Shown piece by piece: positions 34,263 to 43,344 of a stretch of DNA of 64,000 nt. Both the position numbers and the translations under genes were made by a program. The notes beneath the pieces are model-generated. The model saw nothing but the letters and a program-made list of their open reading frames with translations, was not told where the DNA came from and made no database searches. How positions within the stretch are numbered: the first letter of the stretch is position 1; each line of letters begins with the position of its first letter. This stretch comes from Chloroflexota bacterium (GTDB taxonomy: Bacteria > Chloroflexota > Anaerolineae > Anaerolineales > Villigracilaceae): contig JACPYX010000010.1 of assembly GCA_016195815.1 (NCBI GenBank), forward strand, positions 1 to 64,000, given 5' to 3'.

Positions 34263-34652
34263 ATGTTTCAATCCATTCAAACCGACGAGATCTTCGATTT
34301 GCGGAAAGCGCAGGTCTCCGAGGATCATCCGGCGTACTGGCTGGCGCAGTTGCGTAAAGCCGACTGGCAGTACCTGTCGAAGTTTGTGAATGTGAAACTA
34401 CCAGTGAAAGCGAAGAAACAGGCAATGGCAGAAGCAGTGCTTCAGCACTTTGAGTTCACAACGTGTGATGGGCGCCGCGAGGTCTGGCAGCTGTGGACCC
34501 ACACACGCAAGGTACATCGCACTCTGATAATCCAGTTTCGGTATTCCGAGACCGATTGGTCACGGGGTTTGCCGGAGTTCGTTGACCTGGACAAGAATGA
34601 GCCGCTCGGTTTCGTGAACATCGCCGGGCGGTTGTTCTGCCGTGTGAAGTAG
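34263..34652 (+). CDS. Unknown protein (129 aa)
   Basis: No family is recognised. TAGGAGAATACG precedes the ATG. The protein starts MFQSIQTDEIFDLRKAQVSE and carries basic and aromatic residues (KADWQYLSKFVNVKLPVKAK, YSETDWSRGLPEF), so nucleic-acid binding is possible. It is followed by a hairpin. Nothing else can be said about its role. Confidence 0.5.
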   Translation: MFQSIQTDEIFDLRKAQVSEDHPAYWLAQLRKADWQYLSKFVNVKLPVKAKKQAMAEAVLQHFEFTTCDGRREVWQLWTHTRKVHRTLIIQFRYSETDWSRGLPEFVDLDKNEPLGFVNIAGRLFCRVK

Positions 34653-34670
34653 GAAAACAAATCCAACTCG

Positions 34671-34705
34671 ATCCCCCATGCCCAAAACGGCGTGGGGGAT
34701 TTTAA
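34671..34705 (+). terminator. Intercistronic hairpin before the HNH gene
   Basis: ATCCCCCATGCC (34671-34682) pairs with 34689-34700 with one G-U pair and a 6-nt loop, followed by TTTAATT. ATG 34725 is 24 nt beyond. Confidence 0.6.
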
Positions 34706-34724
34706 TTCCAAGATGAGGATGCCC

Positions 34725-35342
34725 ATGAGCAACTCAAAAGAAAGTACCCAAAAAGTCTGTGCATCATGCAAAGAAATAAAACCCATTGAGGAGTTTTATA
34801 AAGACGCGCGGCGCAAAGACGGTTATTACAAAAGGTGTAAAAAATGCCATGCCAAGTCGGTGAAAAAATGGCAGTCCCAACATGCCAACAGATTCAGGGA
34901 GATAAATCTGAATTGGAAACACACACATAAAAAACAGCGCAATGAACAAAGCAAAAAGTGGGCAAAGGCACACCCAGAGAAAAGACGAAAAACTTTTGCC
35001 GCATGGCGCAATAAGAATCCAGAGTACGGGAAAAATTGGCAAAAGAACAATAAAGAAAAAATTAGGCACTACGAACAGAACCGCCGAGCCCGCATGCTGG
35101 GTAATGGTGGCGAGCTTGCCATAGAAGAATGGAATGCCATCCTTGATTTTTACGGCCATAAATGCCTTTGCTGTGGAAGGGAAGATGTGAAGCTAACCAT
35201 CGATCATGTCATGCCGATATTCCTCGGTGGCAAACACACTGCCGACAATTTCCAGCCGCTCTGTGGTCCCTGCAACTCACGAAAAAAAGATAAGCACATC
35301 GATTACCGAAAGGATAAATACCATGCGTCCTCCCGCGCTTGA
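34725..35342 (+). CDS. HNH endonuclease with N-terminal zinc finger (205 aa)
   Basis: A C-terminal HNH site is clear: CLCCGREDVKLTIDHVMP with H in DHVMP, and LCGPCNSRK (CxxC...CxxC around the nuclease fold). An N-terminal CASCKEIKP...CKKCH region adds a second zinc site, as in homing-type HNH proteins of phages, followed by a long Lys-rich helix. The start MSNSKESTQK follows ATGAGGATG, acting as ribosome site; frames starting 6-33 nt upstream are less likely. Such proteins are often free-standing homing endonucleases, or phage-like packaging helpers. It overlaps the methyltransferase-helicase gene start by about 20 nt. Confidence 0.8.
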   Translation: MSNSKESTQKVCASCKEIKPIEEFYKDARRKDGYYKRCKKCHAKSVKKWQSQHANRFREINLNWKHTHKKQRNEQSKKWAKAHPEKRRKTFAAWRNKNPEYGKNWQKNNKEKIRHYEQNRRARMLGNGGELAIEEWNAILDFYGHKCLCCGREDVKLTIDHVMPIFLGGKHTADNFQPLCGPCNSRKKDKHIDYRKDKYHASSRA

Positions 35343-36151
35343 ACGACTTGGCTTCTACCCCACAGCAAATGTTGTTGTTGAACTGCTCAAAACCTATTTC
35401 CAACCTGCCGAGACTGGTAGATTACTCGATCCGTGTGCAGGAGAAGGCACTGCAGCTTCGATTCTGGCGAGAGCTTTGAACTGCCATAGTTGGGGCGCTG
35501 AATTATCGCCTTCCCGCGCCGCGTTCGCCTTGGAAAAGATGGACCGCTTGTTCAACGCGCCCTGGCAATCCTGCCACCTGACCAACGAGTCCGTTACCTT
35601 GCTGTTTCTCAACCCGCCCTACAGCCATGATCGTCTAGGCGACCAGAAACGATTGGAGCTGGAGTTTCTGAAATCCACCACACCGAAATTGATGCGCGGC
35701 GGCGCGTTGATCTACGTCGTGCCACATCCGCTCCTGCGAGATCTGGATGTGGCTTCGCATTTGGCTGGCTACTACGAGAACATCACAGTCCATCGCTATC
35801 CCGAAACAGAATTCAATCAGGTCATCGTGCTGGCGGTGAAGCGATTGAAATTCAAGATGCCGTCCAATGAAGAGGTTCAACAAGTGCAGGCCTGGGCTGA
35901 GGTCGAGCCGCCTCTGTTGGCAGAAGCGCCCGAACCGTTGTACACGCTCCTGCCTTCTTCCGACAAAGGCGCGGGCGGGCAACCGGTCCGCTTCTCCCGC
36001 CTGGACTGGCAGTCGGAGGAGATCGTAGATGCCACACAAAAACGTGGTGTTCATTCCTCCAAGGAATGGATGGACCTGATCAATCCCTCACGCGGATTGG
36101 GGGAATTCAAACAGCCGGTCATGCCTTTGAAGAAGGGGCACATTGCGATGT
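35323..36151 (+). CDS. 5' exon: DUF6094-like SAM methyltransferase domain of a split gene
   Basis: The N-terminal part is an adenine-N6-type methyltransferase: motif I LLDPCAGEGTA (about residues 33-43), then NPPYSH (motif IV). The start is ATG 35323 (MRPPALERLGFYPTANVVVE) with AAGGATAAATACC upstream. The reading frame runs on to a TAG at 36187-36189, but its last 12 codons lie inside a group II intron whose first base is 36152. Splicing joins codon 277 (ATG T|TG) to 38546, giving KKGHIAM-LMASGMM. The 829-nt exon plus the 2,492-nt second exon make 3,321 nt, exactly 1,107 codons. This implies a single 1,106-aa methyltransferase-helicase. Before splicing only a truncated methyltransferase would be made. 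Confidence 0.8.
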
Positions 36152-36760
36152 GTGCGACACGAAGTCTCTTGAATAACTGTCTTGCGTAGTCAAGACCTGC
36201 TGTTCCATCGGCAGTACCCTAGGCGGGCATGGGAAGGTAGCAATGCCTTCTTGTGAAGCCCCGCCGACAATGTAGCCGCAGCCTCTCATGGCTGGCACTC
36301 AACTCGTGAGATAGAGTGTTTCTTGAAAGTGTCTATAGGAACGGAGCTAGGGTCTGGCAGTACGGTTAGCACATGCGAACACTTGATAAACGTCGTCAAT
36401 GTGAATGAGCCGAAGACACAAGGTAACAAGGCTCAGCCAAAAGGCAATGTAGCGAGTACAGGAGTTGCATAGTCTCCTGTCATGGATATAAAACGCTACC
36501 GGCGAAAAGAGTGAACCTAACCTGCCATGTTATTCAAGGGGAACGTGGTAAGCCCATAACTTTGCCCGCAAGGGCAGGCAAGCCGCAAGGCAAGTTGTTG
36601 AAGTTGTGGGTAAAGGAAAGCGGAAAAAGCGAATGCCGTCCTGTAATGGGATGGATAGGGACTGAGCGCAAGCGACATCATCCCGCACGAAAGCGAGCAG
36701 ACTTCCGCATGGTCTTTGATCACGAAATCGTCTGACAAACCGATAAAGGAGGTAATGCAG

Positions 36761-38461
36761 ATGAAAGCAAATCAAGAAAACATTGCTTGTGCGACCTCCC
36801 ATGTGGAGGTTGACTGGCACGCCATCAACTGGCAGAAAGCAAACCAAAACGTGCGTCGGCTTCAGGCCCGTATCGTGAAGGCAACACAGGAAGGCAGATG
36901 GAGCAAAGTGAAAGCCCTGCAACGTCTGCTGACCCACTCGTTTAGCGGGAAAGCTCTCGCTGTGAGACGAGTGACAGAAAACCAAGGCAGGAACACCCCC
37001 GGAGTGGACGGAGAAATCTGGGACACTCCAACGAAGAAGGCAACGGCTGTACGCAACCTAAAGCAAAGAGGGTACAAACCTCTGCCGCTAAAGAGAGTGT
37101 ATATCCCCAAAAGCAATGGCAAGCAACGACCTCTGGGAATCCCGACCATGAATGATAGGGCAATGCAAGCATTGTATCTGCTGTCTCTTGAACCTGTTGC
37201 AGAGACCAAAGCCGATCTGAACTCCTATGGCTTCCGGCCTCAACGTTCCACCGCAGATGCAATCGAACAAGGTTTCAAAGCCCTTTCATGCAAGCGTATG
37301 GCGGAATGGATTTTGGAGGGAGACATAAAAGCCTGCTTTGACAGGATTAGTCACGACTGGCTATTGGCAAATATCCCAACGGAGAAAACCATACTCAGAA
37401 AGTGGCTAAAGGCCGGGTTTATGGAGCAGGGCATCCTCCATCCAACGGACGAAGGTACACCTCAGGGTGGGATCATCTCACCTGTACTCGCGAATATGAC
37501 TCTGGACGGGCTGGAAGAGCGCCTCAAAGCGCAATTCCATACAACGCTAAGAGCAAGATCGCAAAACAAAGTGAACTTTGTTCGGTACGCGGATGACTTC
37601 ATTGTCACGGGTAGCAGTAAGGAACTGCTCGAAAGCGAAGTACTACCCCTCGTTCAATCCTTCATGAAGGAAAGAGGGCTGGAATTGTCGCTGGAAAAGA
37701 CCCGCATCACTCACATAGAGGACGGCTTTGATTTCCTGGGACAAAACGTCAGAAAGTATGACGGTGTCCTTCTGATAAAACCATCGAAGAAAAGCATTAA
37801 ATCTCTTCTTGGCAAAGTCAGAGAAATCATAAAGGCAAACAAAACTGCCACAGCTGGCAATCTCATTCTCCAATTGACTCCAATCATTCGAGGATGGGCA
37901 AACTATCACCGGCATGTGTGCAGCAAGAGAACCTTTAGCTACATAGACCATGAAATCTTCAAAGCACTATGGCAATGGGCAGTAAGGCGGCACAAAAATA
38001 AAGGCCTGCGATGGATCAAAGATAAGTACTTCAAGGTCGTCGGCGGGCAAAAGTGGGTATTCACAGGTGAGTTCAGGAGCGAAGGCGCCAAGCCAAAGAT
38101 CATCCGGCTTTTCTCAGCGGCTCGCACGCCGATCCGGCGTCACGGGAAGATCAGAGGTGAAGCCAATCCATACGATCCTGCTTGGGAAATGTATTTTGAA
38201 CGCCGTCTCGAAGTGAAGATGGAGAACAACCTTCGAGACAAATACAAACTCCTAAACCTGTGGCGATCCCAAAGCGGTATCTGTCCAGTATGCGAGCAAC
38301 AGATCACTGAAATCACCGGCTGGCACAGCCATCACATCGTATGGCGATCCAAAGGCGGTGGTGATAACGCAAAAAATCAGGTACTGGTGCATCCGAACTG
38401 CCACATGCAAATCCACAGCCAAGGAATATCTGTTGTAAAGCCGCGTCCCGAAAGGGCGTAA
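36761..38461 (+). CDS. ltrA-like: Group II intron-encoded reverse transcriptase-maturase-HNH endonuclease (566 aa)
   Basis: A reverse transcriptase with the catalytic FVRYADDFIV box, RT0-RT4 blocks including YKPLPLKRVYIPKSNGK and GIPTMNDRAMQALY, then GTPQGGIISPVLANM (RT5) in front of YADD. Domain X (thumb, maturase) follows, with IIRGWANYH. The C-terminus is an HNH endonuclease: CPVCEQQI, SHHIVWRSKGG and HPNCH. ATG 36761 has AAAGGAGGT 8 nt away; ATG 36755 is only 2 nt from it and less likely. The protein helps the intron splice and reverse-splices into DNA. The HNH domain allows nicking of the second target strand, so retrohoming is possible. Confidence 0.93.
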   Translation: MKANQENIACATSHVEVDWHAINWQKANQNVRRLQARIVKATQEGRWSKVKALQRLLTHSFSGKALAVRRVTENQGRNTPGVDGEIWDTPTKKATAVRNLKQRGYKPLPLKRVYIPKSNGKQRPLGIPTMNDRAMQALYLLSLEPVAETKADLNSYGFRPQRSTADAIEQGFKALSCKRMAEWILEGDIKACFDRISHDWLLANIPTEKTILRKWLKAGFMEQGILHPTDEGTPQGGIISPVLANMTLDGLEERLKAQFHTTLRARSQNKVNFVRYADDFIVTGSSKELLESEVLPLVQSFMKERGLELSLEKTRITHIEDGFDFLGQNVRKYDGVLLIKPSKKSIKSLLGKVREIIKANKTATAGNLILQLTPIIRGWANYHRHVCSKRTFSYIDHEIFKALWQWAVRRHKNKGLRWIKDKYFKVVGGQKWVFTGEFRSEGAKPKIIRLFSAARTPIRRHGKIRGEANPYDPAWEMYFERRLEVKMENNLRDKYKLLNLWRSQSGICPVCEQQITEITGWHSHHIVWRSKGGGDNAKNQVLVHPNCHMQIHSQGISVVKPRPERA

Positions 38462-38470
38462 CAAAGGCTT

Positions 38471-38504
38471 GAGCCGGATGAGGCGAAAGTCTCACGTCCG
38501 GTTC
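38471..38504 (+). ncRNA. Group II intron domain V
   Basis: A 34-nt hairpin with GAGCCGG closing against CCGGTTC, an AGC catalytic triad in the 5' strand and a GAAA tetraloop. It is the catalytic core of the ribozyme. The next 41 nt form domain VI up to the 3' splice site. Confidence 0.9.
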
Positions 38505-38545
38505 TTAGGGGAGGGGGCGGCGGTAACGTCGCCTCCTTACCCGAC

Positions 38546-41037
38546 TGATGGCCTCGGGCATGATGGGAACACTACGGTTGAATGACGAGGATGGCAAGCC
38601 CATTCACGTGAAGGGCCGCGTGGTGAAGGTCACAGAGAAGATCGAAGAGACTACAGACAAGAAAGGCAATACAACAACTGAGGTCTTTCGAGATCGCTTT
38701 GTCTCGACGGTTGCCATCCTGCGACAGAGCGGGATCGAGATCATTGACAAAGTCGAGCCGCTCTCGAAATTCATGCACAAGTACGGTGATCAGATTGGCG
38801 CGCACATCCTGTCCACATATCGCCCGCTGTACAACTTCGATCCCACATCGGAAGAGATTGCCATCCTGGACACGTTGGGCACGAAGCGCAAGCCTCTACC
38901 CGGACAGGAAAAGCCGGGTTTGCTTCCGACACAACGTCATATCGCCGCGGGAATTGCAAGAGCGATCAAGAAGCATGGAGTGGGGAATGTGCAAGGAGAG
39001 ATGGGCGTAGGGAAAACCGTGGTAGGCGCGGCAGTTCTGGAATTGATGGATGCATATCCTGCAGTCATCCTCTGCCCGCCCCATCTGGTTCCCAAATGGA
39101 TTCGGGAGATCGAAGAAACCATCCCTAGCGCGAGAGCAATGGAACTCACGCGCATCGGACGCAATGCGGATGACCCCGGCGATGTGAATGACGTGCGCAG
39201 ATTTCTGCAACTATGCGAGGAAGGAAAGTTGGGGCAGAAACCTGTCGCAGTCATCGCCCACACCTCCGCGAAATATGGCGCCGGCTGGGAACATGCTGCG
39301 GTACGAAAGAAGTTTGTTGACGAGGAGGAATGCCGCGTGTTTGAGGCACTGACCTGCCCTGAATGCGGTTCACCCATTCAGATTGATTTGCCTGGTGGAT
39401 TGGTAACGACAGCAACCACGATAGAAGAATTGGGAGACAAGCGCCGGTTCTGCCAGGCTGAGATCACAGGCTATGAACTGAATGAACATGGACGGCTGGT
39501 GCGTGATGAACAAGGCAACCCGGTTTGGGGAAAGCGGATTTGCGGCGCGCCATTGTTCCAGTTTACCGGACGAAGATGGGCGATTGCAGACTATATTGCA
39601 AAACACCCTAGAAGGAAATTCATACTGCTCATCGCGGACGAGTGTCACCAATTTTCTGCGAAAGCCTCGGATCGAGGCATTGCATTTCACCAGCTTGTTG
39701 GTGCAACCAAATACACCTTGACTCTGACAGGCACTTTCTTTGGCGGTCGCTCGACTTCCATCTTCTGGCTGTTGCATCGCCTCAATACAGGCGTGCGGAA
39801 AGACTTCTCCTTCAACGATGAGAAACGCTGGGCGCGATTGTATGGCGTGCTGGAAACGACTCGTAAAAGTAAACGCACTGACGATGAAAGCGATGAAGAC
39901 GGTTTTACCGGCAATCGTCGCTATCAGAATCAAGCGAAGGAACAGCCGGGAATCTCGCCTGCCATCGTGAACCGCTTGCTCGATACGACTGTCTTTCTGT
40001 CGCTGAAGGATTTGGGACTGGCTCTGCCTCATTACGCAGAAGAAGTCGTGACGCTCAATATGATGGACGAGCAGGGCAAACAATATCGCTCGATGGAGAA
40101 GAAACTGCGAGACCTGGCTCTCAACAACCGCCGCTATCTCTCGACCTGGTTGCAATGGACTCTTGCCCGTCCGAACTCCGCCTTCCGCGATGAAGTCGTA
40201 GAGATTGATGAGGTAGATCGCAAAGGCGAGTTCCTGCGCAAGCGGCAGCTGATGGAGCTTCCTGCCATCGTTGACGGAAATACCATGCCCAAAGAAGGCT
40301 GGCTCGTAGACTTCTGCCGCTCCGAACGTCAGCAGGGACGCAAAGTGCTTATCTATCTGCGCCAGACGGGAACCCGCGACATTCAGGATCGCATCCTGAA
40401 AATCCTGCGAGAGGGAGGCGTGCGCACGGAGGTGTTGCACAGCGGCGTCAATCCCCGCAAGCGCGAAGAATGGATCGCCAAGCGGGTCATTGGGCTGGAT
40501 GCTTTGGTGGTCAATCCACGTTTGGTGGAGACCGGCCTCGATTTGATAGCCTTCTCCTCCGTGGTGTTCGGTGAGATCGAATACTCGTTGTATACCCTGT
40601 GGCAAGCCGTGCGCAGGGTATGGAGATTAGGTCAGACCAAACCTGTGAAAGCCATCTTCTCGGTCTACAATGACGCGATGGAGGCGCGCGCCCTGGCGTT
40701 GATGGGACAGAAGATGAAAGCGGCGCAACTCCTCTACGGGGACGAAGTGGGAGGCGCCATTGTCCCGGAAGAAGATGGCGACATCCTGATGAAACTGGCG
40801 CGCGAAGCGCTTGAGTCTGCCGACCTGCTCGATCTTCAATCTCTATTCGCCGACGAAGTCGTTGTCTCCAATTCACCGATGGGATGCCCGACGGCTACGC
40901 GCGCGCCATTGTCGGTTCCAGAGATGCCCAAAGTTGTTTCATGGGCAGACTGGATGGCTCAAAGGAGCATCGCAGTACGGTCAAACAGCCGCGGACGTTC
41001 CAGGCAGGCAGAGCAAAATCAAATCTCGTTGTTCTAA
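38546..41037 (+). CDS. 3' exon: SNF2-like helicase domain of the split gene
   Basis: Exon 2 begins TG|ATG GCC, reading MASGMMGTLRLNDEDG. The helicase has motif I EMGVGKTVV, a DECH box (IADECHQF), motif III LTLTGTFFGG and motif VI QAVRRVWRLGQTKPV, which are SF2/SNF2 features. A CxxC zinc pair (CPECGSPI) and a second (C...C near 300) lie between. After splicing it is fused to the upstream methyltransferase. As an unspliced frame it could start at ATG 38548 and make an 829-aa helicase by itself, though no ribosome site is visible in the intron's 3' end. It probably modifies and remodels the element's DNA. A terminator-like hairpin follows the stop. Confidence 0.85.
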
Positions 41038-41040
41038 ACG

Positions 41041-41073
41041 ACACCAGCCCCGGCATTCCGCCGGGGCTGGTGT
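41041..41073 (+). terminator. 14-bp perfect hairpin behind the helicase gene
   Basis: ACACCAGCCCCGGC (41041-41054) pairs with 41060-41073 with a 5-nt loop, followed by ATCCTGTT. There is no strong T-run. ATG 41095 is 21 nt beyond, preceded by CAGGAGGATCG. Confidence 0.55.
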
Positions 41074-41094
41074 ATCCTGTTCAGGAGGATCGCG

Positions 41095-41523
41095 ATGGAA
41101 GGAAAACCAAAGTGCAAAAAGTGTGGTCGGGTTCTGAAGTCTCCTGCCAGCATTGCAAGGGGAATGGGGCCGAAATGCGCGGGAGTGAGTATGGCGCGCG
41201 GCAAGCGCGTTGAAGTCAGAATGAAGCAGAGTTCTGGAAGAGCATACGGAAGTGTCGGCACAGGTGGACAGCAAATACCCCTTTTCTCTGGCGAAATGCC
41301 TACAAAGCAAATGAGCAAGCGAGAGCAATATCGCCGGCGGCGGGAGGAACGCAGGCGTATGTTCGAAATGCGCGAGGCATTCCAATGCGGCTTGCTGCTG
41401 CCGCAACGAAAACCACTGGTGTACGTTCCGTTGAATGATGGCAACTGGAAAGAAACTCCAAGCGGTAGAGTAATCTCGCACGAGAGATTGCAGGAGTATT
41501 TGAGACGATACCGGTTTATCTGA
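41095..41523 (+). CDS. DUF6011-like zinc protein (142 aa)
   Basis: The N-terminus has CKKCGRVLKSPASIARGMGPKC: Cys7, Cys10 and Cys28 in the pattern of DUF6011 domains (one CxxC pair and a later Cys followed by a GxGPxC motif). The middle is low-complexity and basic (REQYRRRREERRRMFEM). It ends with a short helix and LRRYRFI. AGGAGGATCGCG precedes the ATG. The domain often rides with helicase or methyltransferase genes on plasmids and phages. Here it is the last gene of the plus-strand module and is followed by a clear terminator. Confidence 0.7.
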   Translation: MEGKPKCKKCGRVLKSPASIARGMGPKCAGVSMARGKRVEVRMKQSSGRAYGSVGTGGQQIPLFSGEMPTKQMSKREQYRRRREERRRMFEMREAFQCGLLLPQRKPLVYVPLNDGNWKETPSGRVISHERLQEYLRRYRFI

Positions 41524-41529
41524 ACAGCC

Positions 41530-41566
41530 AGCCCCTGATCGTTGAAAATCAGGGGCTTTTTGTTTT
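41530..41566 (+). terminator. Terminator ending the replication module
   Basis: AGCCCCTGAT (41530-41539) pairs with 41548-41557, 8-nt loop, followed by TTTTGTTTT. It ends the plus-strand block just before the convergent defence genes. Confidence 0.8.
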
Positions 41567-41601
41567 AACTGGTTAGGTTTGTAGGGATCGTTTGCCTACT
41601 T

Positions 41602-42093
41602 TTACATCAAATCAACTTCAATTCCCTCTCCCATCCATTTTTCAGTTTGACTTTTCAAACTCCCTCCCTCACTCGCGTGGACAATCAGAGCATGTCCTGC
41701 AATCCGTGCAACAAGATCGTACCGTTTCAATGCCATATCCTTTTTGACTTGCGTCTGATATTTCTTAAAAGGCGAGATAACCAACATCCTGCTTTTTTCG
41801 ATTTCATGTTTCCACACCGCAGGGATGCGCGCCCCCTCCAGTCTGCGGCCCAGAACGACAATGATCGGGCAGGTACCTTTCAAAAGAACTTCCAGCACTT
41901 GCTTCTCGGCGGGCGAATGAAAACCGCTGATGATTCCTATTTCTCCATTTTTAATCTCTTTGGCGTGATCATGCGCTTTGAGAATTGAACTGGCAGGGCA
42001 TTTAGCAGACGAGAAAATTGCAAGCGTTGGCGCTTGGATCAATTCGCCATTGCCAATATAAGCCAAATCCCGAAGCAATAAACCGTTTCCCAA
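41602..42093 (-). CDS. DprA/Smf-like Rossmann protein (163 aa)
   Basis: The sequence ends a DprA-type Rossmann domain: IGIISGFHSPAEKQVLEVLLK, ILKAHDHAKEI, and ALIVHASEGGSLKSQTEKW with the ASEGG-type loop of the family. At 163 aa it is one short domain without the N-terminal SAM or C-terminal winged helix of DprA. The start is TTG 42093 directly behind the TAG of the upstream DUF262 gene. Short DprA-like proteins occur beside HNH or DUF262 nucleases in defence islands, perhaps as nucleic-acid or nucleotide sensors. That function is inference. Confidence 0.65.
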   Translation of the reverse strand: MGNGLLLRDLAYIGNGELIQAPTLAIFSSAKCPASSILKAHDHAKEIKNGEIGIISGFHSPAEKQVLEVLLKGTCPIIVVLGRRLEGARIPAVWKHEIEKSRMLVISPFKKYQTQVKKDMALKRYDLVARIAGHALIVHASEGGSLKSQTEKWMGEGIEVDLM

Positions 42094-43326
42094 CTATTCC
42101 TCTCCGCCCTTGGATGTGTTACAAGCAGAGCAAGATACCTGCCCATTTTCTACTGTAGTTTTCCCGCCCTTTGACCAGGGTGTCTTGTGATCACAATGCC
42201 AGTCATCCCATGTAAGTTTTACGCCTTCGCACTTGATCCGCAACTGACAAATTCCGCCGTCTCTTCGGAATATCGCCAGACGTTGAAGATGAGTAAAGTC
42301 ACGTTGATTATCTTTCAATCGGAGACCAGTAAATTTTTCCAATAAGTTTCTCAGCATATATTCCATGCGCCAGCGAATGGACTCTTCGGCATCGGTGCTG
42401 TGACTTATCTTTTCTTTGTAAGTAACCCATTCTGGAATAGCCTCATCGCTGGGTTTTGCTTCTTGAGTATGTCGTTCGCGCTCAAACTCAACAAACCAAT
42501 TGAAGAAGTTGGTTTTTACATCTTCGATCACATATTGCTTCAACAATTCGGCGACCACGCAATAAAGCGAAATGACGTTGTATCGTTCGAGCTCAGGCGT
42601 TTTTTCGCTGAATATTTCGTTCAAAGTGTTCAAGATACGCACGACCGATCTTGCCTCAAGCGATTTTGCGTCAAATTCCTTATTGTTTTCATACATGCGG
42701 TTCAGATCTGCGTCTTTCACATTTGTTGGACCACCTGCCAATTCCATGCACACCATTTGCGCGGCGATGTGATCATAGGTATAGCGCGAGTTTAAAAACG
42801 GGACTTTCCCAAAGAAGGCATGTTTCGAGAGTTCCCTGACAAAATCGCGCATGCGACCAGGGTAAGCGTTCCGTTTCTCTTGCGCTTTGAGCGATGTGCC
42901 GTTCTGCAGGCGTAGGAACATCTCCCGAACCTCATCTTCATCGGTATCTTCCAAAACTACAACATCCAACGCGTACACATCGAACTTCATACGCAGTTCA
43001 TCGGGAAGGTCATCGTATTTACAACCCGCAATCTCCATGTCATCAATTGGATCAGTATCTTGGGGGAGTTTGAATTTACCTTCGAAGAAATCCCAAACTG
43101 CACGTAAGCGTTGCTGACCATCCACAACATCATATTTATCGGGCTTTGACGCGATTTTCCGCCAATACAACTTGGGAACGTCGTAATCCCTAAGGATTGT
43201 ATCCACTAATAACTGCTTTTGAGATCTACCCCAGACGGCAGGACGTTGAAAATCGGGATTTGTATCAATCCGTTCTCGAATCCCATGAATGGTTTTGAGC
43301 GGCCAGGGTTTTTTGTTTGAGTTCAT
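42094..43326 (-). CDS. DUF262-HNH nuclease, GmrSD-like (410 aa)
   Basis: The N-terminal half is a DUF262 (ParB/Srx-like) domain: IDTNPDFQRPAVWGRSQKQL (about 21-40) and YDVVDGQQRLRAVWDFF (about 65-81), which hold the conserved nucleotide-binding loops. The C-terminus has an HNH nuclease with WHCDHKTPWSKGGKT and CSACNTSKGG. This two-domain layout is like the GmrS-GmrD defence nucleases that cut modified phage DNA. ATG 43326 is the start. It lies in the minus-strand island, upstream of the DprA-like gene and downstream of a membrane protein. Confidence 0.85.
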   Translation of the reverse strand: MNSNKKPWPLKTIHGIRERIDTNPDFQRPAVWGRSQKQLLVDTILRDYDVPKLYWRKIASKPDKYDVVDGQQRLRAVWDFFEGKFKLPQDTDPIDDMEIAGCKYDDLPDELRMKFDVYALDVVVLEDTDEDEVREMFLRLQNGTSLKAQEKRNAYPGRMRDFVRELSKHAFFGKVPFLNSRYTYDHIAAQMVCMELAGGPTNVKDADLNRMYENNKEFDAKSLEARSVVRILNTLNEIFSEKTPELERYNVISLYCVVAELLKQYVIEDVKTNFFNWFVEFERERHTQEAKPSDEAIPEWVTYKEKISHSTDAEESIRWRMEYMLRNLLEKFTGLRLKDNQRDFTHLQRLAIFRRDGGICQLRIKCEGVKLTWDDWHCDHKTPWSKGGKTTVENGQVSCSACNTSKGGEE

Positions 43327-43344
43327 GGTGAGTGTTATTCCCTT

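Larger units (their letters stand above)
36152..38545 (+). mobile_element. Group II intron with reverse transcriptase/maturase/HNH
   Basis: The element starts GTGCGACACGAAG, agreeing with the GUGYG 5' end of group II introns, and ends CCGAC (38545), agreeing with an AY 3' end. Domain V is at 38471-38504, 34 nt long, with the AGC triad in GAGCCGG, a GAAA tetraloop and perfect closing pairing to the last CCGGTTC. Domain VI follows. The 5' third (36152-36760) contains the noncoding ribozyme domains and no gene. Length 2,394 bp. Its position inside the methyltransferase-helicase gene, in frame on removal, suggests it is an active or recently active intron. Confidence 0.9.
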
